Source: Roseburia zhanii (GTDB taxonomy: Bacteria; Bacillota; Clostridia; Lachnospirales; Lachnospiraceae). From it: a stretch of DNA of 64,000 nucleotides. Shown here one piece after another: positions 16,863 to 25,820 of this stretch. The DNA lies in NCBI RefSeq assembly GCF_014287635.1, contig NZ_JACOPH010000012.1, positions 1 through 64,000 on the forward strand, in the 5' to 3' direction. A program made the translations under genes and the position numbers. The number at the start of each line of letters is the position of its first letter. The stretch's first letter is position 1. The notes under the pieces are model-generated. The model saw only the letters and a program-made list of their open reading frames with translations, was not told the DNA's origin and made no database searches.

Positions 16863-18596
16863 TTATTTACGTGATAATAAACAGACTGTCTCAACATGTT
16901 TCTCATTGGATAGGGAATTTTCTGTATCTTCATCATCAAAAAACATTGTGTCAACAAGCTTTCCATCAACATTTAATGGAATCTTGAACTGTACTGATTT
17001 CACCCAACGACCGTCTTTCTGCTTCTCTTCATAAATTTCCACTTTCTCAATCAACAGATTCATCATCAGCTTTTTATCACTGTCTGGCATATCGTCTATG
17101 TGGTCTAACATTTCATCAATAATTCTTTTATAGACCTCAGCCGACAGATTTTCACCCTGAGCATTTTCAATACTCAAATCATTCTGATACATCTGATTCT
17201 CTATTATAGCAATCTGTTCATTGATTTCCTGCACACCAGCTCTGTATGTCTTCATCAAATCATCGTATAATTCATCATCAATATCCAACTCATTGATTCT
17301 GCGTAACTGCTTTGATTTCTTAGAATCCAGCTTCTCATGTTCTTTCGTAAGACGTTCTTTTTCTTGTAATAATTCACTCAAAGAATCATCAGAACCCAGC
17401 TTTTTAAGAATCTGGTCTTTCATATCGTTTTCGCCACAAAAAACATACTTTACAAGCTGTATGACCTCTGCATTGATTTCATCTTGTTTAATATGCTTCT
17501 TATAGTCACATAGATGCCCTGAGACCATTTTTCGATTCTTACAAAGATAATACCACATATCAGTGTAGAATTCGTCAGAACCCTTCTTTTTCTTACGATT
17601 TACCACACCATACATTGACGAACCACACACAGGACATTTTATAATTCCTGACAAGATATGTTCATGCAATAATGAATGTGTCTTCTCTCTCTTGAAAGCA
17701 TTCTTCTTACGTTTCACTTGCACTCTGTACCATGTATCTTCATCAATGATTGCTTCGTGTTGCCCCTGATACAGCTTGTATGATTCCTTGTCCTGCTTAA
17801 CCACATGGAACTCATTTCTAGTACCGTCAATCTTTTCAGTTCTCCTACGTCCATACGAAATCTTTCCGCAATAGACAGGATTATCAAGCACATTCGTTAC
17901 AAAATGAGCTGATATGTTAGGAACAGTTCCATTCTGTCTCACAGTCTTTGTGTATCCATTCTCATTAAGCCATTTTGCAACCGCATTTACGCCCATACCC
18001 TGTAAATACTTTTCATAAATCAATCGAATCAGCTTTGCTTCTTCTTCATCAACAACCAGCATCTTTGATTTCTGACCATCTACATTAACCAATTTGTAAC
18101 CGTATGGAGCAAAACCACCGTTCCACAAGCCGTCACGTGCCTTTTGCTGTCTTCCAGCCATTGTCTGCTCTTTGATATTTTCACGCTCGATTTCAGCAAC
18201 CGCCGCTAACACTGAAATCATCAGTTTTCCAGATGCACCAGCAGAATCTATATTGTCTTCAACACACAACAGATTCACTCCGTAATCTTCCATATATTGC
18301 AGACTGTTCAGTGTATCAGCCGTATTTCTACCGAATCGACTGAGCTTGAATACAAGTACATAATCAACATTATCTTTGCCAGATTTAATATCAGCAAGCA
18401 TCTTACGAAATTCCGGTCTTCCAGCAACGTTTTTACCTGATTTTCCCTCATCTGAATATTCACCAACAATTCTCATTCCTCGATGACTTGCTTCTTTCCG
18501 TAGTCGTTCCTTTTGAGCTTCTAACGAATATCCATCAAGCTGTAATTCTGTTGATACTCTCGTATATATATAGCAATTCAACTTCCTTTTCGCCAT
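16863..18596 (-). CDS. Large serine recombinase of IME-A
   Basis: 577 aa from M-A-K-R-K-L, where the family alignment begins (a start 18 codons earlier adds unrelated residues). Y-I-Y-T-R-V-S-T holds the catalytic Ser; then D-E-G-K-S-G-K, K-L-S-R-F-G-R-N, G-G-F-A-P-Y-G-Y-K, a zinc ribbon (C-P-V-C-G) and a coiled coil. It is homologous throughout to the recombinase at 28041-30017 but stops right after V-E-T-V-C-L-L-S-R-K, whereas the other continues for 100 residues. That end coincides with an attachment core (16878-16895). Confidence 0.9.
   Translation of the reverse strand: MAKRKLNCYIYTRVSTELQLDGYSLEAQKERLRKEASHRGMRIVGEYSDEGKSGKNVAGRPEFRKMLADIKSGKDNVDYVLVFKLSRFGRNTADTLNSLQYMEDYGVNLLCVEDNIDSAGASGKLMISVLAAVAEIERENIKEQTMAGRQQKARDGLWNGGFAPYGYKLVNVDGQKSKMLVVDEEEAKLIRLIYEKYLQGMGVNAVAKWLNENGYTKTVRQNGTVPNISAHFVTNVLDNPVYCGKISYGRRRTEKIDGTRNEFHVVKQDKESYKLYQGQHEAIIDEDTWYRVQVKRKKNAFKREKTHSLLHEHILSGIIKCPVCGSSMYGVVNRKKKKGSDEFYTDMWYYLCKNRKMVSGHLCDYKKHIKQDEINAEVIQLVKYVFCGENDMKDQILKKLGSDDSLSELLQEKERLTKEHEKLDSKKSKQLRRINELDIDDELYDDLMKTYRAGVQEINEQIAIIENQMYQNDLSIENAQGENLSAEVYKRIIDEMLDHIDDMPDSDKKLMMNLLIEKVEIYEEKQKDGRWVKSVQFKIPLNVDGKLVDTMFFDDEDTENSLSNEKHVETVCLLSRK
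16878..16895. other. Attachment core 1 (left end of IME-A)
   Basis: TAAACAGACTGTCTCAAC on the plus strand; the minus strand encodes V-E-T-V-C-L. Matching cores lie at 28344-28361 and 43096-43113. After the core the recombinase frame ends with S-R-K-stop, which resembles the normal C-terminus of RlmD-type methyltransferases. It may therefore be the original chromosomal end of rlmD. Confidence 0.65.
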
Positions 18597-18699
18597 TTTC
18601 CTACCCACTTTCTTAGTTTTAGTCAATATCGTGTTTCTATTATATATCAATGATACATTTCTTTCAACATTTTTCTACATGATTGAAAGCAAAGAAAAA

Positions 18700-18721
18700 G
18701 ACACCTGATTTCCCAGATGCC
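18700..18721 (-). terminator. Terminator after the 97-aa protein gene
   Basis: On the minus strand GGCATCTG pairs with CAGGTGTC (with wobble pairs) and TTTTTCTTT follows. Confidence 0.65.
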
Positions 18722-18758
18722 ATTTTATTTATAAATCAATCAATGTCATTTCAATTCA

Positions 18759-18778
18759 CGCTCCCTGTACAGGGAGCG
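18759..18778. repeat. Perfect 20-bp palindrome
   Basis: CGCTCCCTGTACAGGGAGCG reads identically on both strands, 7 bp past the stop of the 97-aa gene. GC-rich in an AT-rich setting. It could be a protein-binding site or a loopless cruciform rather than a terminator. Confidence 0.6.
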
Positions 18779-18785
18779 ACCATTA

Positions 18786-19079
18786 CTATAAATCAATGTC
18801 TGGAACTTTCCATAATTCTTCCATGTAATCTTTTAGTCTTCCAGACTGAACCGTTCTCAACAATTCTTCCATCTCTTCTTTTGCCTTGCTGTATTTTTTA
18901 TGATAGTCCAGCCAGTCCTTGCCTGTCTCTACATGACCACATTCGATTTCATCCTCACAAATTTCTCCAAGAGTATTTCTTACATCCTCTAATGCTTTTT
19001 TCAACACATCAATTCTATCTCTGATTTGATAATCTAAATCACCATAGACATACAAATATTTTTTTGTATTTTCATTCAT
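18786..19079 (-). CDS. Hypothetical protein of IME-A
   Basis: 97 aa, acidic and helical (R-D-R-I-D-V-L-K-K-A-L and K-A-K-E-E-M-E-E-L-L), probably a short coiled coil. It lies 17 bp after the relaxase-like gene in the same operon, the place of mobilization accessory proteins. No family recognised. Confidence 0.55.
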   Translation of the reverse strand: MNENTKKYLYVYGDLDYQIRDRIDVLKKALEDVRNTLGEICEDEIECGHVETGKDWLDYHKKYSKAKEEMEELLRTVQSGRLKDYMEELWKVPDIDL

Positions 19080-19096
19080 GTAAACGCCTCATTCTC

Positions 19097-20674
19097 TTAC
19101 AAACTTCTATCTCCACGTTCATCTTGTTCATCAGACATATCAAAATATGTACCCTGCTGAATCTGTTCACGTTTCACTCTTGTTTCGTTAATTTTTGCCT
19201 GATATTTTCTATTCAGCATATCTGTATTTCTTGTCAGAACACCAATCATATCACTTGTAACTCTTTTACCTTTTTCATTCATTGATTCTTTCAAAATTTC
19301 CAAAACATTCTTTGCAACAGAAACAGGGGATTTATAAGATTGTACATCATCAATCAAAGAATCAAGAAGAACTAATTTTTTACCATATTCTGCTGATTTT
19401 TGAGCAACCTCATTTTCTTTTACATCAACTGAATTTTCTCTTTCAGAAACGCTTTTTTCACGTTGTGAAATAACACGTTGTTGAGCTTCCATCTTATCTT
19501 CTTTCATCTGAAAATCTTTTTCGTCCTGCTCCTGCTTCTTTTTCAATTTTTCTTCACGCTCATCAATTTCTGATTCCTTAATAAGAACATTCGATTCTCT
19601 AAGAATCAATTCAGAATTTTTCTCAGAAAATGCCATTTCTTTTTTGCGAACTTGTTCATCTCTGTCATTGATTTCTTTTGATTTTTCATCATTCAATGCT
19701 TTCTGTCGTTTGACACTATTTTCTCTCTGTTCCAGAGCAAATTCTCTTAATTGATTATCTGCAACTGCATCATTGACTTCCATTTGTAATTCTTTCAAAT
19801 CCTGTCTTTCCGCAGCCATTTCTCTAAATTCTGAAACATCTGAACGCTTTCTATGCTCACCAGAATCAGGTGTTCTTTGAATTGCTTCATAGCCATATTC
19901 AAGTGCATCATTTATCATTTCTTCTTCAATGATTTCTTTGAATCTTTCATGCAACTGTACAATTCCATATTCAGATTCTTTTGTCTTTTTAAATCCCATC
20001 TGTTCAAGTGCTTTCACACTTGCAACTCTTGATTCCATACCCTTTTCATATCCTGTTGCTCTTAACACGTATGCAAGATGACCATGACCTGTTCCACATG
20101 GTTCATCTCCATGATATGTCGCACGAATGACAATTAAATGTTCAGGGTCTAATGTTGCAATTCTTTCAACTGCTTTATGAAGAATTCTTTTTGTTCTTTC
20201 TGTATTTTCACTTTTATTCAAATGTGAAATCGCATACTCCGATGCTTCTTTTTCATGTCCAGATTTTTTCAATGTTTTCCAATGTTCCATATCAAAATCT
20301 TTATCTGTCACACCATTGTCATCTTTATTTCCAATCTGTAAAACAACCTCTTGAATCGGTGTTTCTTTTTGCTTTCCTTTTCCATAGCAAAATGTTCCAT
20401 CCACAACACCATCATAATAACTTTTCTGTCGTTCTGGGCTTGTAGATTCCGCACCCATTTTTCGTGATGGTCTTGTTTGCTTTGCGTTAAAATCATCCAC
20501 TGAATCTTGAAAAATTTCATTAAATTTATCCGCATCTGTTGAATTCATATCGCCAATCCAAAACTCATTTCTTGAACTCAATTCAACATCTGCATTTGCC
20601 GGTGTAGTCAGTCGCTGGTCGTGCCATTCTGCTGTATGACCCTGCGATGATGATACTGTCATTGTTTCAGCCAT
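19097..20674 (-). CDS. Putative relaxase/mobilization protein of IME-A
   Basis: 525 aa from M-A-E-T-M, chosen because GGAAAGGAG lies 9 bp upstream; the longer frame runs through hairpin sequence. The N-terminal half holds H-G-D-E-P-C-G-T-G-H-G-H, reminiscent of the H-x-D-E ... H-x-H metal/catalytic set of MobV-type relaxases and rolling-circle Rep proteins. The C-terminal half is a long coiled coil (repeated R-E-N-S-V, R-E-K-S-V). A cluster of four hairpins, a candidate oriT, lies 50-165 bp upstream. The relaxase role is inferred. Confidence 0.6.
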   Translation of the reverse strand: MAETMTVSSSQGHTAEWHDQRLTTPANADVELSSRNEFWIGDMNSTDADKFNEIFQDSVDDFNAKQTRPSRKMGAESTSPERQKSYYDGVVDGTFCYGKGKQKETPIQEVVLQIGNKDDNGVTDKDFDMEHWKTLKKSGHEKEASEYAISHLNKSENTERTKRILHKAVERIATLDPEHLIVIRATYHGDEPCGTGHGHLAYVLRATGYEKGMESRVASVKALEQMGFKKTKESEYGIVQLHERFKEIIEEEMINDALEYGYEAIQRTPDSGEHRKRSDVSEFREMAAERQDLKELQMEVNDAVADNQLREFALEQRENSVKRQKALNDEKSKEINDRDEQVRKKEMAFSEKNSELILRESNVLIKESEIDEREEKLKKKQEQDEKDFQMKEDKMEAQQRVISQREKSVSERENSVDVKENEVAQKSAEYGKKLVLLDSLIDDVQSYKSPVSVAKNVLEILKESMNEKGKRVTSDMIGVLTRNTDMLNRKYQAKINETRVKREQIQQGTYFDMSDEQDERGDRSL

Positions 20675-20721
20675 CTCGTCCATCTCCTTTCCTGTAATAT
20701 ATCCGCATCCGTATTTGTTTC

Positions 20722-20836
20722 CAACCTTGCCTCTGCCAAGGTTGCTCAATACAACCTTTGACGCTTCGCATCAAAGGTTTTCTTTCGCCAAAAGGGGCTG
20801 TCTGCCCCTTTCTGGACTTACCCCGACCCTGCGGGG
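20722..20836. repeat. Cluster of four hairpins, candidate oriT of IME-A
   Basis: In 115 bp: CAACCTTG/CAAGGTTG (20722-20744), AACCTTTGA/TCAAAGGTT (20753-20779), AAAGGGGC/GCCCCTTT (20791-20811) and CCCCG/CGGGG (20821-20836). All are perfect stems. They sit directly upstream of the relaxase-like gene and just past the 111-aa gene, where an origin of transfer would be expected. Confidence 0.55.
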
Positions 20837-20852
20837 CTTGAAAAAATGTTCT

Positions 20853-21188
20853 TTACTGATTCTGTCCGTAGAATGGATTTGTAACATTTTCTCTCTCCTG
20901 TTCAACTACATTTTCAACTGGAACAGATTCTTCCTGATGTGAAATTTGTGTCTGAACAGGTTCTGTTTTCTGCTCTGCATTTCTCGCTTTGCGATTTTCA
21001 AGAATGTGCTGATAAACTTCTTCCTCACGTTCATCAATTTCTTTCCAGAAGTTGATTTCTTTCTTCTGTCTTTTTACAGCAACATCTCTTTTTGCTTTCA
21101 GCTTTGCTTCAAATTCTTCATAAACTTTTCTTTCATCTTCACTCAGATAATTTAATAATTCATTTTCTTTTTTACTACGTTTGTTCAT
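20853..21188 (-). CDS. Hypothetical coiled-coil protein (possible mobilization accessory)
   Basis: 111 aa, very charged (K-E-I-N-F-W-K-E-I-D-E-R-E-E-E), with a Gln/Glu/Val-rich tail. Start after GAGGT. It is encoded immediately upstream of the hairpin cluster, a position used by MobC-like nicking accessory proteins, but no ribbon-helix-helix motif is evident. Confidence 0.5.
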   Translation of the reverse strand: MNKRSKKENELLNYLSEDERKVYEEFEAKLKAKRDVAVKRQKKEINFWKEIDEREEEVYQHILENRKARNAEQKTEPVQTQISHQEESVPVENVVEQERENVTNPFYGQNQ

Positions 21189-21494
21189 AAAAATTTACCT
21201 CAACTTTCTATCAAAAAAATTTGTAATAAAAAACGGTGAACAGAATCAAGAAACAATAAGTTTCCATCATCTGCTCACCGCTGCGTCTCTCACGTATTTT
21301 TATTTCAGAATACGCTTCTGCCAGAAGCTGTGCGTCCGTAAACAATTCGGTTTTCTACACCGTACTGCGTAGATATTTTTTCATATCGGACATTCTCTCG
21401 TGAACTTTTTTATTTAATTGTTCAATGTAAATATAACAGATTTCACTCCATGAAGATAGTCTAATTTTTTAATATCATACATCTTCATCTTTCT
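21189..21494. other. Intergenic region with hairpin and tandem repeat
   Basis: No gene seen. Contains GCTTCTGCCAGAAGC (a near-loopless hairpin about 21313-21327). At the right edge a TTTCTTCATC unit is repeated three times (about 21483-21513), running over the stop of the restriction enzyme gene. Confidence 0.45.
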
Positions 21495-22433
21495 TCATCT
21501 TTCTTCATCTTTCAAATGTTTGTTAAATTCTTCTTTCCATTTATGTAAATCATACCATGGACACCCAATGCAACCATTTTCATCAGCTTTTGACGTTCCG
21601 TTCCAATTTTTGTCACCCTCATAGTACCATTCAATTCCAAAAAAATCACCTCTTACGCCCTCTGTCACACAACGCTGACAATAACGCTCTTTTTGTAAAT
21701 TAGTTTGATTAGTCAAAAGTTGAAACTTTTTCTGAATGTCCTCTACCGGCATATCCGTTTCATTAATTGTTTCACCATTCACCCATCTTGATGAAGGAAA
21801 TTTATGGTCGATTATTGCTTCATTAGGTTGCAATACTGTTTCAAAACAAGCATCCTTTAAAGGTAATGTACTCAAAATTTTATTTCTCAATGCTACTGAA
21901 ATTGAAAAACGTTTTTGATTATCAGCAGGATGCCTTGGTAATCGTATCAGCAAATCAAAATACTGTTTTCGTCCGCAAGCACTACATTCCATTTTTACTG
22001 TTGCAATATGATACCCATACTCTTTTAATTTCTTAATTCTTGCACCAGCCTGCGGATTAACTTTTGGAACAGGTCCACATTTACGACACAGCCATTTTGT
22101 AATAGGTTCTGTTCCATTCAACGCATCAAAAACAAGATGTGTATCTTCTGCATTTGTAGTATCCCAAAATGCTGTCTGTTGTGCTTGCCAAACACCATAT
22201 TTCCCTGGGTCTAATGCTTCATAACAAGATTGCGTCCACTCAAAAACATCATCTTTTGTAAGCGGAATATCTACACCTTGATATTTCGCTTTTATTGGAA
22301 CTGCACCATTCCAAATATAGCCTTGATATTTAAATCTAACAGCAAGATAATAGTCTTCCATTTTATCAATTCTAAATAAATTAGATGTTCTTATATTCCT
22401 ATTTACTGTTTTATTTTCAAAATCATAACTCAC
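21495..22433 (-). CDS. Probable type II restriction endonuclease (HNH-like)
   Basis: 312 aa. Cys pairs (C-R-K-C ... C-S-A-C; C-Q-R-C ... C-I-G-C) and A-I-I-D-H-K-F-P-S-S-R-W followed by L-L-T-N-Q-T-N-L-Q-K resemble an HNH nuclease of the kind paired with C5 methyltransferases. Its start overlaps the methyltransferase gene by 11 bp, so the two form one unit. The specificity cannot be read. The 3' end carries a 10-bp tandem repeat that adds K-D-E-E-R-like residues. Confidence 0.65.
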   Translation of the reverse strand: MSYDFENKTVNRNIRTSNLFRIDKMEDYYLAVRFKYQGYIWNGAVPIKAKYQGVDIPLTKDDVFEWTQSCYEALDPGKYGVWQAQQTAFWDTTNAEDTHLVFDALNGTEPITKWLCRKCGPVPKVNPQAGARIKKLKEYGYHIATVKMECSACGRKQYFDLLIRLPRHPADNQKRFSISVALRNKILSTLPLKDACFETVLQPNEAIIDHKFPSSRWVNGETINETDMPVEDIQKKFQLLTNQTNLQKERYCQRCVTEGVRGDFFGIEWYYEGDKNWNGTSKADENGCIGCPWYDLHKWKEEFNKHLKDEER

Positions 22434-23763
22434 TTTTTTTGCCTCCTAAACTGTATTTTCCACGTTGTTGACGTAATGAATATTTTTCAATATCATCAAC
22501 CGACATTTCTCTAGCAATTCTATCCAAAATGATTTCCAAACGCTCGTTAACTGCAAGATTTCGTTCTCTACTTCGTCTAAGAATACCATAACATCCAACG
22601 GGCGAAATGTAAATTTCTTTTGGAGCATCAGCTGATACAATTTCCGACATATCACCAAAAATACATTTTTCAGGCTTACTTGAACAATTCAACCACTCTG
22701 TACTATTCAACTGAATTATTCCTTTGCTAAAATCATGATATTCCATATCATTGTCACTTTTCATAGGAATTGGATTCTGTGAAAGAATGCAGGCAGGATT
22801 CATTAATCTTTTTCCTAACCACTTAATAACCGGAACAGCCCAAGAATTTCCCGTTGCTTGATACCTATTGGTTCGTCTTGCACCTGTAATTTGGGTATAA
22901 TTATCAGGAAATCCCATTAAACGTTCACATTCCAACGGAGACAATCTTCTAAGTCTATCATCTTGAACAACAAATAACGAACCATTATTTGCAGCCGCAT
23001 TTCCATTCCATTTCGTACCATATGATGAATACAAACAATCTGTATAACCACGAAAAATCTCAAAAAAATGCCCATCTTTTTGAAATGTCAAAGGATAATC
23101 CGGAAATTCTGGTAATGATTTATTTTTATGTTCTTCAAATAATACATTCTCAGGCTGAAAATCTTTTCCACCTGCCATGACATATAATCTTCGTCTCTGC
23201 TGTGGAAGTCCAAAATATTTTGCATCCAATACTCGCCAAGCTACATTTCGCTCTGGACCCCTAAGCATCCCAGCCGCAGGCCACCTACCATTATTTTTCA
23301 TAACGGCAGGTAAGCCCGCTAATGATGAAATAAAGCAACCAAAAGCATTAGTTTTATCAGTTAAAACGCCTTCAACATTCTCCCAAAATACAATTGTCTT
23401 TGACAACCCTGCTTTTGCTCTTACTTCATCATTTGCTTCTATAATATCAACAAATTTTAATGTAAGATTTCCTCTATTATCATTTAAACCATTTTTCCAG
23501 CCTGCGTAGCTGTATGCCTGACATGGGGTGCCACCGCAAATTATATCTGGAGCCACAATTTCACCATTTCTTATCTTATTTGGAATCTCAACCATATCTC
23601 CTATATTTTTTACATCTGGATATTTATGATTTAATACTTTTGATGGGAAATCTGCTATCTCTGAAAGCCACTCAAATTTATATCCCAGTGGTTTCCAAGC
23701 AACAGATGCGGCTTCAATACCTGAACACACACTCCCAACTGTGTATTTTTTCTTTCTAACCAT
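22423..23763 (-). CDS. dcm: C5-cytosine DNA methyltransferase
   Basis: 446 aa with the ordered m5C motifs: S-V-C-S-G-I-E-A-A-S (I), G-G-T-P-C-Q-A-Y-S-Y-A-G (IV, catalytic Cys), E-N-V-E-G-V (VI), Q-Q-R-R-R-L-Y-V (VIII) and A-T-G-N-S-W-A-V-P (X). The target recognition stretch between VIII and X is short. About 110 residues follow motif X, longer than typical. Its neighbour restriction gene suggests an R-M system carried by IME-A, stabilising the element or defending the host. AGGAGAAAATGAT precedes the ATG. A CATGATTTCATG repeat lies upstream. Confidence 0.9.
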   Translation of the reverse strand: MVRKKKYTVGSVCSGIEAASVAWKPLGYKFEWLSEIADFPSKVLNHKYPDVKNIGDMVEIPNKIRNGEIVAPDIICGGTPCQAYSYAGWKNGLNDNRGNLTLKFVDIIEANDEVRAKAGLSKTIVFWENVEGVLTDKTNAFGCFISSLAGLPAVMKNNGRWPAAGMLRGPERNVAWRVLDAKYFGLPQQRRRLYVMAGGKDFQPENVLFEEHKNKSLPEFPDYPLTFQKDGHFFEIFRGYTDCLYSSYGTKWNGNAAANNGSLFVVQDDRLRRLSPLECERLMGFPDNYTQITGARRTNRYQATGNSWAVPVIKWLGKRLMNPACILSQNPIPMKSDNDMEYHDFSKGIIQLNSTEWLNCSSKPEKCIFGDMSEIVSADAPKEIYISPVGCYGILRRSRERNLAVNERLEIILDRIAREMSVDDIEKYSLRQQRGKYSLGGKKSEL

Positions 23764-23787
23764 ATCATTTTCTCCTTGTTTTTACAA

Positions 23788-23809
23788 TTTCATGATTTCA
23801 TGAATTCAT
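23788..23809. promoter_or_regulatory. CATGATTTCATG repeat, site 1
   Basis: TTTCATGATTTCATGAATTC lies in the 45-bp gap upstream of the methyltransferase gene. Same motif as sites at 24160, 24759 and 27444. Confidence 0.55.
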
Positions 23810-24063
23810 TAAAATCCTTGTGATTTCAAAAATTCATCTGTCATTTTATTCAAAACATCTGTCATCTTTGTATCATTAGACAGACAATACATTTTCAATC
23901 TTTTCTTCATATCATTTGTCATATAGAACTGGACAGGAACCATTTTCTGATTTCCATGATTTTTTCCAGATACAGATGTAGTTCCACCCTTTGCCTGTTC
24001 CAGACGTGATTCTTCCTCAACAGCTCGCTTTTGCTGACGAGCTTTAAATCTATTTTCAGTCAT
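23809..24063 (-). CDS. Ribbon-helix-helix partition/regulatory protein
   Basis: 84 aa. A basic N-terminal arm is followed by V-P-V-Q-F-Y-M-T (beta strand) then M-K-K-R-L-K-M-Y-C and T-K-M-T-D-V-L-N-K-M, the strand-helix-helix order of Arc/ParG-type DNA-binding proteins. It lies downstream of parA, the place of a ParG-like centromere-binding partner. The repeated CATGATTTCATG sites around both genes are its probable targets. AAAGGAG precedes the start. Confidence 0.75.
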   Translation of the reverse strand: MTENRFKARQQKRAVEEESRLEQAKGGTTSVSGKNHGNQKMVPVQFYMTNDMKKRLKMYCLSNDTKMTDVLNKMTDEFLKSQGF

Positions 24064-24084
24064 ATCTTAAAATCTCCTTTCTGA

Positions 24085-24137
24085 ACTTTGTGGAAAATAT
24101 GGATAACTCTACGAGTTACCCACATATCCCACAAAGT
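24085..24137. repeat. Long hairpin between parA and the RHH gene
   Basis: ACTTTGTGG pairs with CCACAAAGT; inside, ATATGG pairs with CCaCATAT and TAACTC with GAGTTA around TAC. An almost complete stem of about 24 bp. It could terminate or attenuate readthrough from parA, or be a structured centromere. Confidence 0.6.
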
Positions 24138-24159
24138 CGGCTACTACTGCTAATTCAAT

Positions 24160-24190
24160 TTTCATGATTTCATTTTATCATGATTTCATT
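24160..24190. promoter_or_regulatory. CATGATTTCATG repeat, site 2
   Basis: Two copies of TCATGATTTCATT separated by a few bases, directly at the 3' end of parA and upstream of the RHH gene. Confidence 0.5.
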
Positions 24191-24746
24191 AGAATTTCAA
24201 TTTTAAGATTTTCCATACGCCATGTGTCAGCACGCTTGTAGCCAATGCAGCTGGAAGCCTTGGATTATATGCAACCACCGACTGATTTGCAAGCCTTGAC
24301 TGTACAAACGCTTCACTTTGTGGCAGACAATAGATTGGTTCATCTTTATGTTCTTCTTTGAAAAATTCCATAAATTCCTTTGTAGCTTTAAATCTATTTG
24401 TACCATTAACCACATACACAATAGGTGTATCTGGTGCATTACGCTTTACAAGGTCAATCGTTGTTTCCGTAGCTGGCATATCCGTTACACTTGGACGCAT
24501 CGGAACAATAACCACATCCGCATCCTTGACCCATTCACCCATTTCACCTTGTAATGAACCCGGTGTATCAATAATTGATATATCCGCATTATCCATTTCA
24601 ACAGGTTCATGCAGTGTACCGCCCTGACCGTCAAGGTCATAAAAGCAATACGGAACATTCTTGACATCCAAAGCAAAAGCAAGCTCATCTGCAACCAATG
24701 TCTTACCAACACCGCCCTTACGGTTGATAATCAATATGTTCTTCAT
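24189..24746 (-). CDS. parA: ParA-family ATPase
   Basis: 185 aa, short as in plasmid type Ib ParA/Soj-like proteins. N-R-K-G-G-V-G-K-T is the deviant Walker A; F-Y-D-L-D-G-Q-G-G and I-I-D-T-P-G-S follow. It drives DNA segregation with a centromere-binding partner, here the RHH protein downstream. In an integrated element it argues for an episomal phase. GAAAGGAG precedes the ATG. Confidence 0.9.
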   Translation of the reverse strand: MKNILIINRKGGVGKTLVADELAFALDVKNVPYCFYDLDGQGGTLHEPVEMDNADISIIDTPGSLQGEMGEWVKDADVVIVPMRPSVTDMPATETTIDLVKRNAPDTPIVYVVNGTNRFKATKEFMEFFKEEHKDEPIYCLPQSEAFVQSRLANQSVVAYNPRLPAALATSVLTHGVWKILKLKF

Positions 24747-24758
24747 GATTCATGCTCC

Positions 24759-24808
24759 TTTCATGATTTCATTGTTTCATGTTTTCATGAAAACATTATA
24801 TCATGATA
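24759..24808. promoter_or_regulatory. parA: CATGATTTCATG repeat array, site 3 (parA promoter/centromere candidate)
   Basis: Five or more CATGA/TCATG half-sites in 50 bp, including TTTTCATGAAAAC and ATCATGATAAC. Densest array of the four; probable operator of the parA operon and possible centromere. Confidence 0.6.
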
Positions 24809-25820
24809 ACGCAGTGAATTTCAAGCTGTTTTTTTCCTACCCAAATACACATTTAAAATTGCTATCATGTTTCAATATGCCGTATTTAATTGAAAATAAG
24901 CCCGTAGTGAAGATTTTTTAGAAAATCGAATAGTTTTACAGATTCATGATTTTATACGCGTGGTGAGGTCATACGGCGTGTTAAACGATATGTTTTGAAT
25001 TGTTCTGCTGATTACATATAGAAATGAATGGATGATAGAATCATACAGTGTTGAAAATGTTCCCGGTATGGAAATAACGGTTCCCGAAAAGGGGAACCAA
25101 AAGGGAACTTTTTCAAATCTGTTGTCCAGCAACAGATTTATCGAAATTCATAAGTTAAAATCAATAATTTTGGTTCCCCCTGGGGGGAACTTCAAATCCG
25201 TTACCCACCAACGGATTTACGGAAAAGTTCCTGAAGTTCCCCTTTTTCTGAACTCTTATATAGAAATTTTTTCACCCTCCCACAAAAAAAAATAAAAATA
25301 ATAATGGACATACAAAGAAAAGCATGTTATATGTTTCTCACGTATGTATTATTAAAAAAAAGGGAACTTAGGGAACTTTTTGTATAAATGTGTTATCCAG
25401 CAATGGATTCAGCGGTTCCCTTTTGGTTCCCCCTGTTTTTTTGTAAAAGGGAACTTTTTGCTAAAGTCGTTGTCTACCAACGGATTCAGCGGTTCCCCCT
25501 TGGTTCCCCTTTGGTTCCCCTTTTTACAAAAAATCACCCAAAAACACGATTTTCGAGCATTTTTTGCTGTACTTAGCATCATTTTGATATTATCTTTGTC
25601 AAGTCAAAATGAGCCATTTTCGCTTTGTATCATTTTGATACTATCTATGCTCAATGACGCATCTTGAGGAACCAAAGGGGAACCATTTTTATGTTCAACA
25701 TGAACTGTATCACGCTTTCATTTTCTTTTTTTGGTGGCTACACCCCCAACCCCCAGTGAAATTCATGCACAAAAAAAGTAACGATTGCTCGTTACTTCCT
25801 TCGCACATGAATTCTATGTA
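24809..25820. other. 1-kb non-coding origin-like region of IME-A
   Basis: No real gene. It holds four 25-bp palindromic repeats (25115-25487), many GGTTCCCC/GGGGAACC blocks, AT-rich tracts and T-runs. Short open frames here follow the repeats and differ between copies, so they are not genes. It lies just past the stop of the primase/helicase gene. Confidence 0.6.
25115..25487. repeat. Four 25-bp palindromic iterons, candidate replication origin
   Basis: Copies at 25115-25139, 25194-25218, 25386-25410 and 25463-25487. Copy 1 is AAATCTGTTG-TCCAG-CAACAGATTT with a perfect 10-bp stem; copy 2 has a 9-bp stem; copies 3 and 4 are degenerate (pattern AAAnnnGTTnnCnAnCAAnGGATTC). All are flanked by GGGAAC or GTTCCC. 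Copies 2-4 are each followed by a CGG/AGCGG tail. This regular arrangement beside a P4-type primase gene suggests an origin. Confidence 0.65.

Noticed and set aside
25380..25667. Overlapping open frames in the iteron region
   Set aside because: They consist of translated repeat units, differ between frames and lack ribosome sites.
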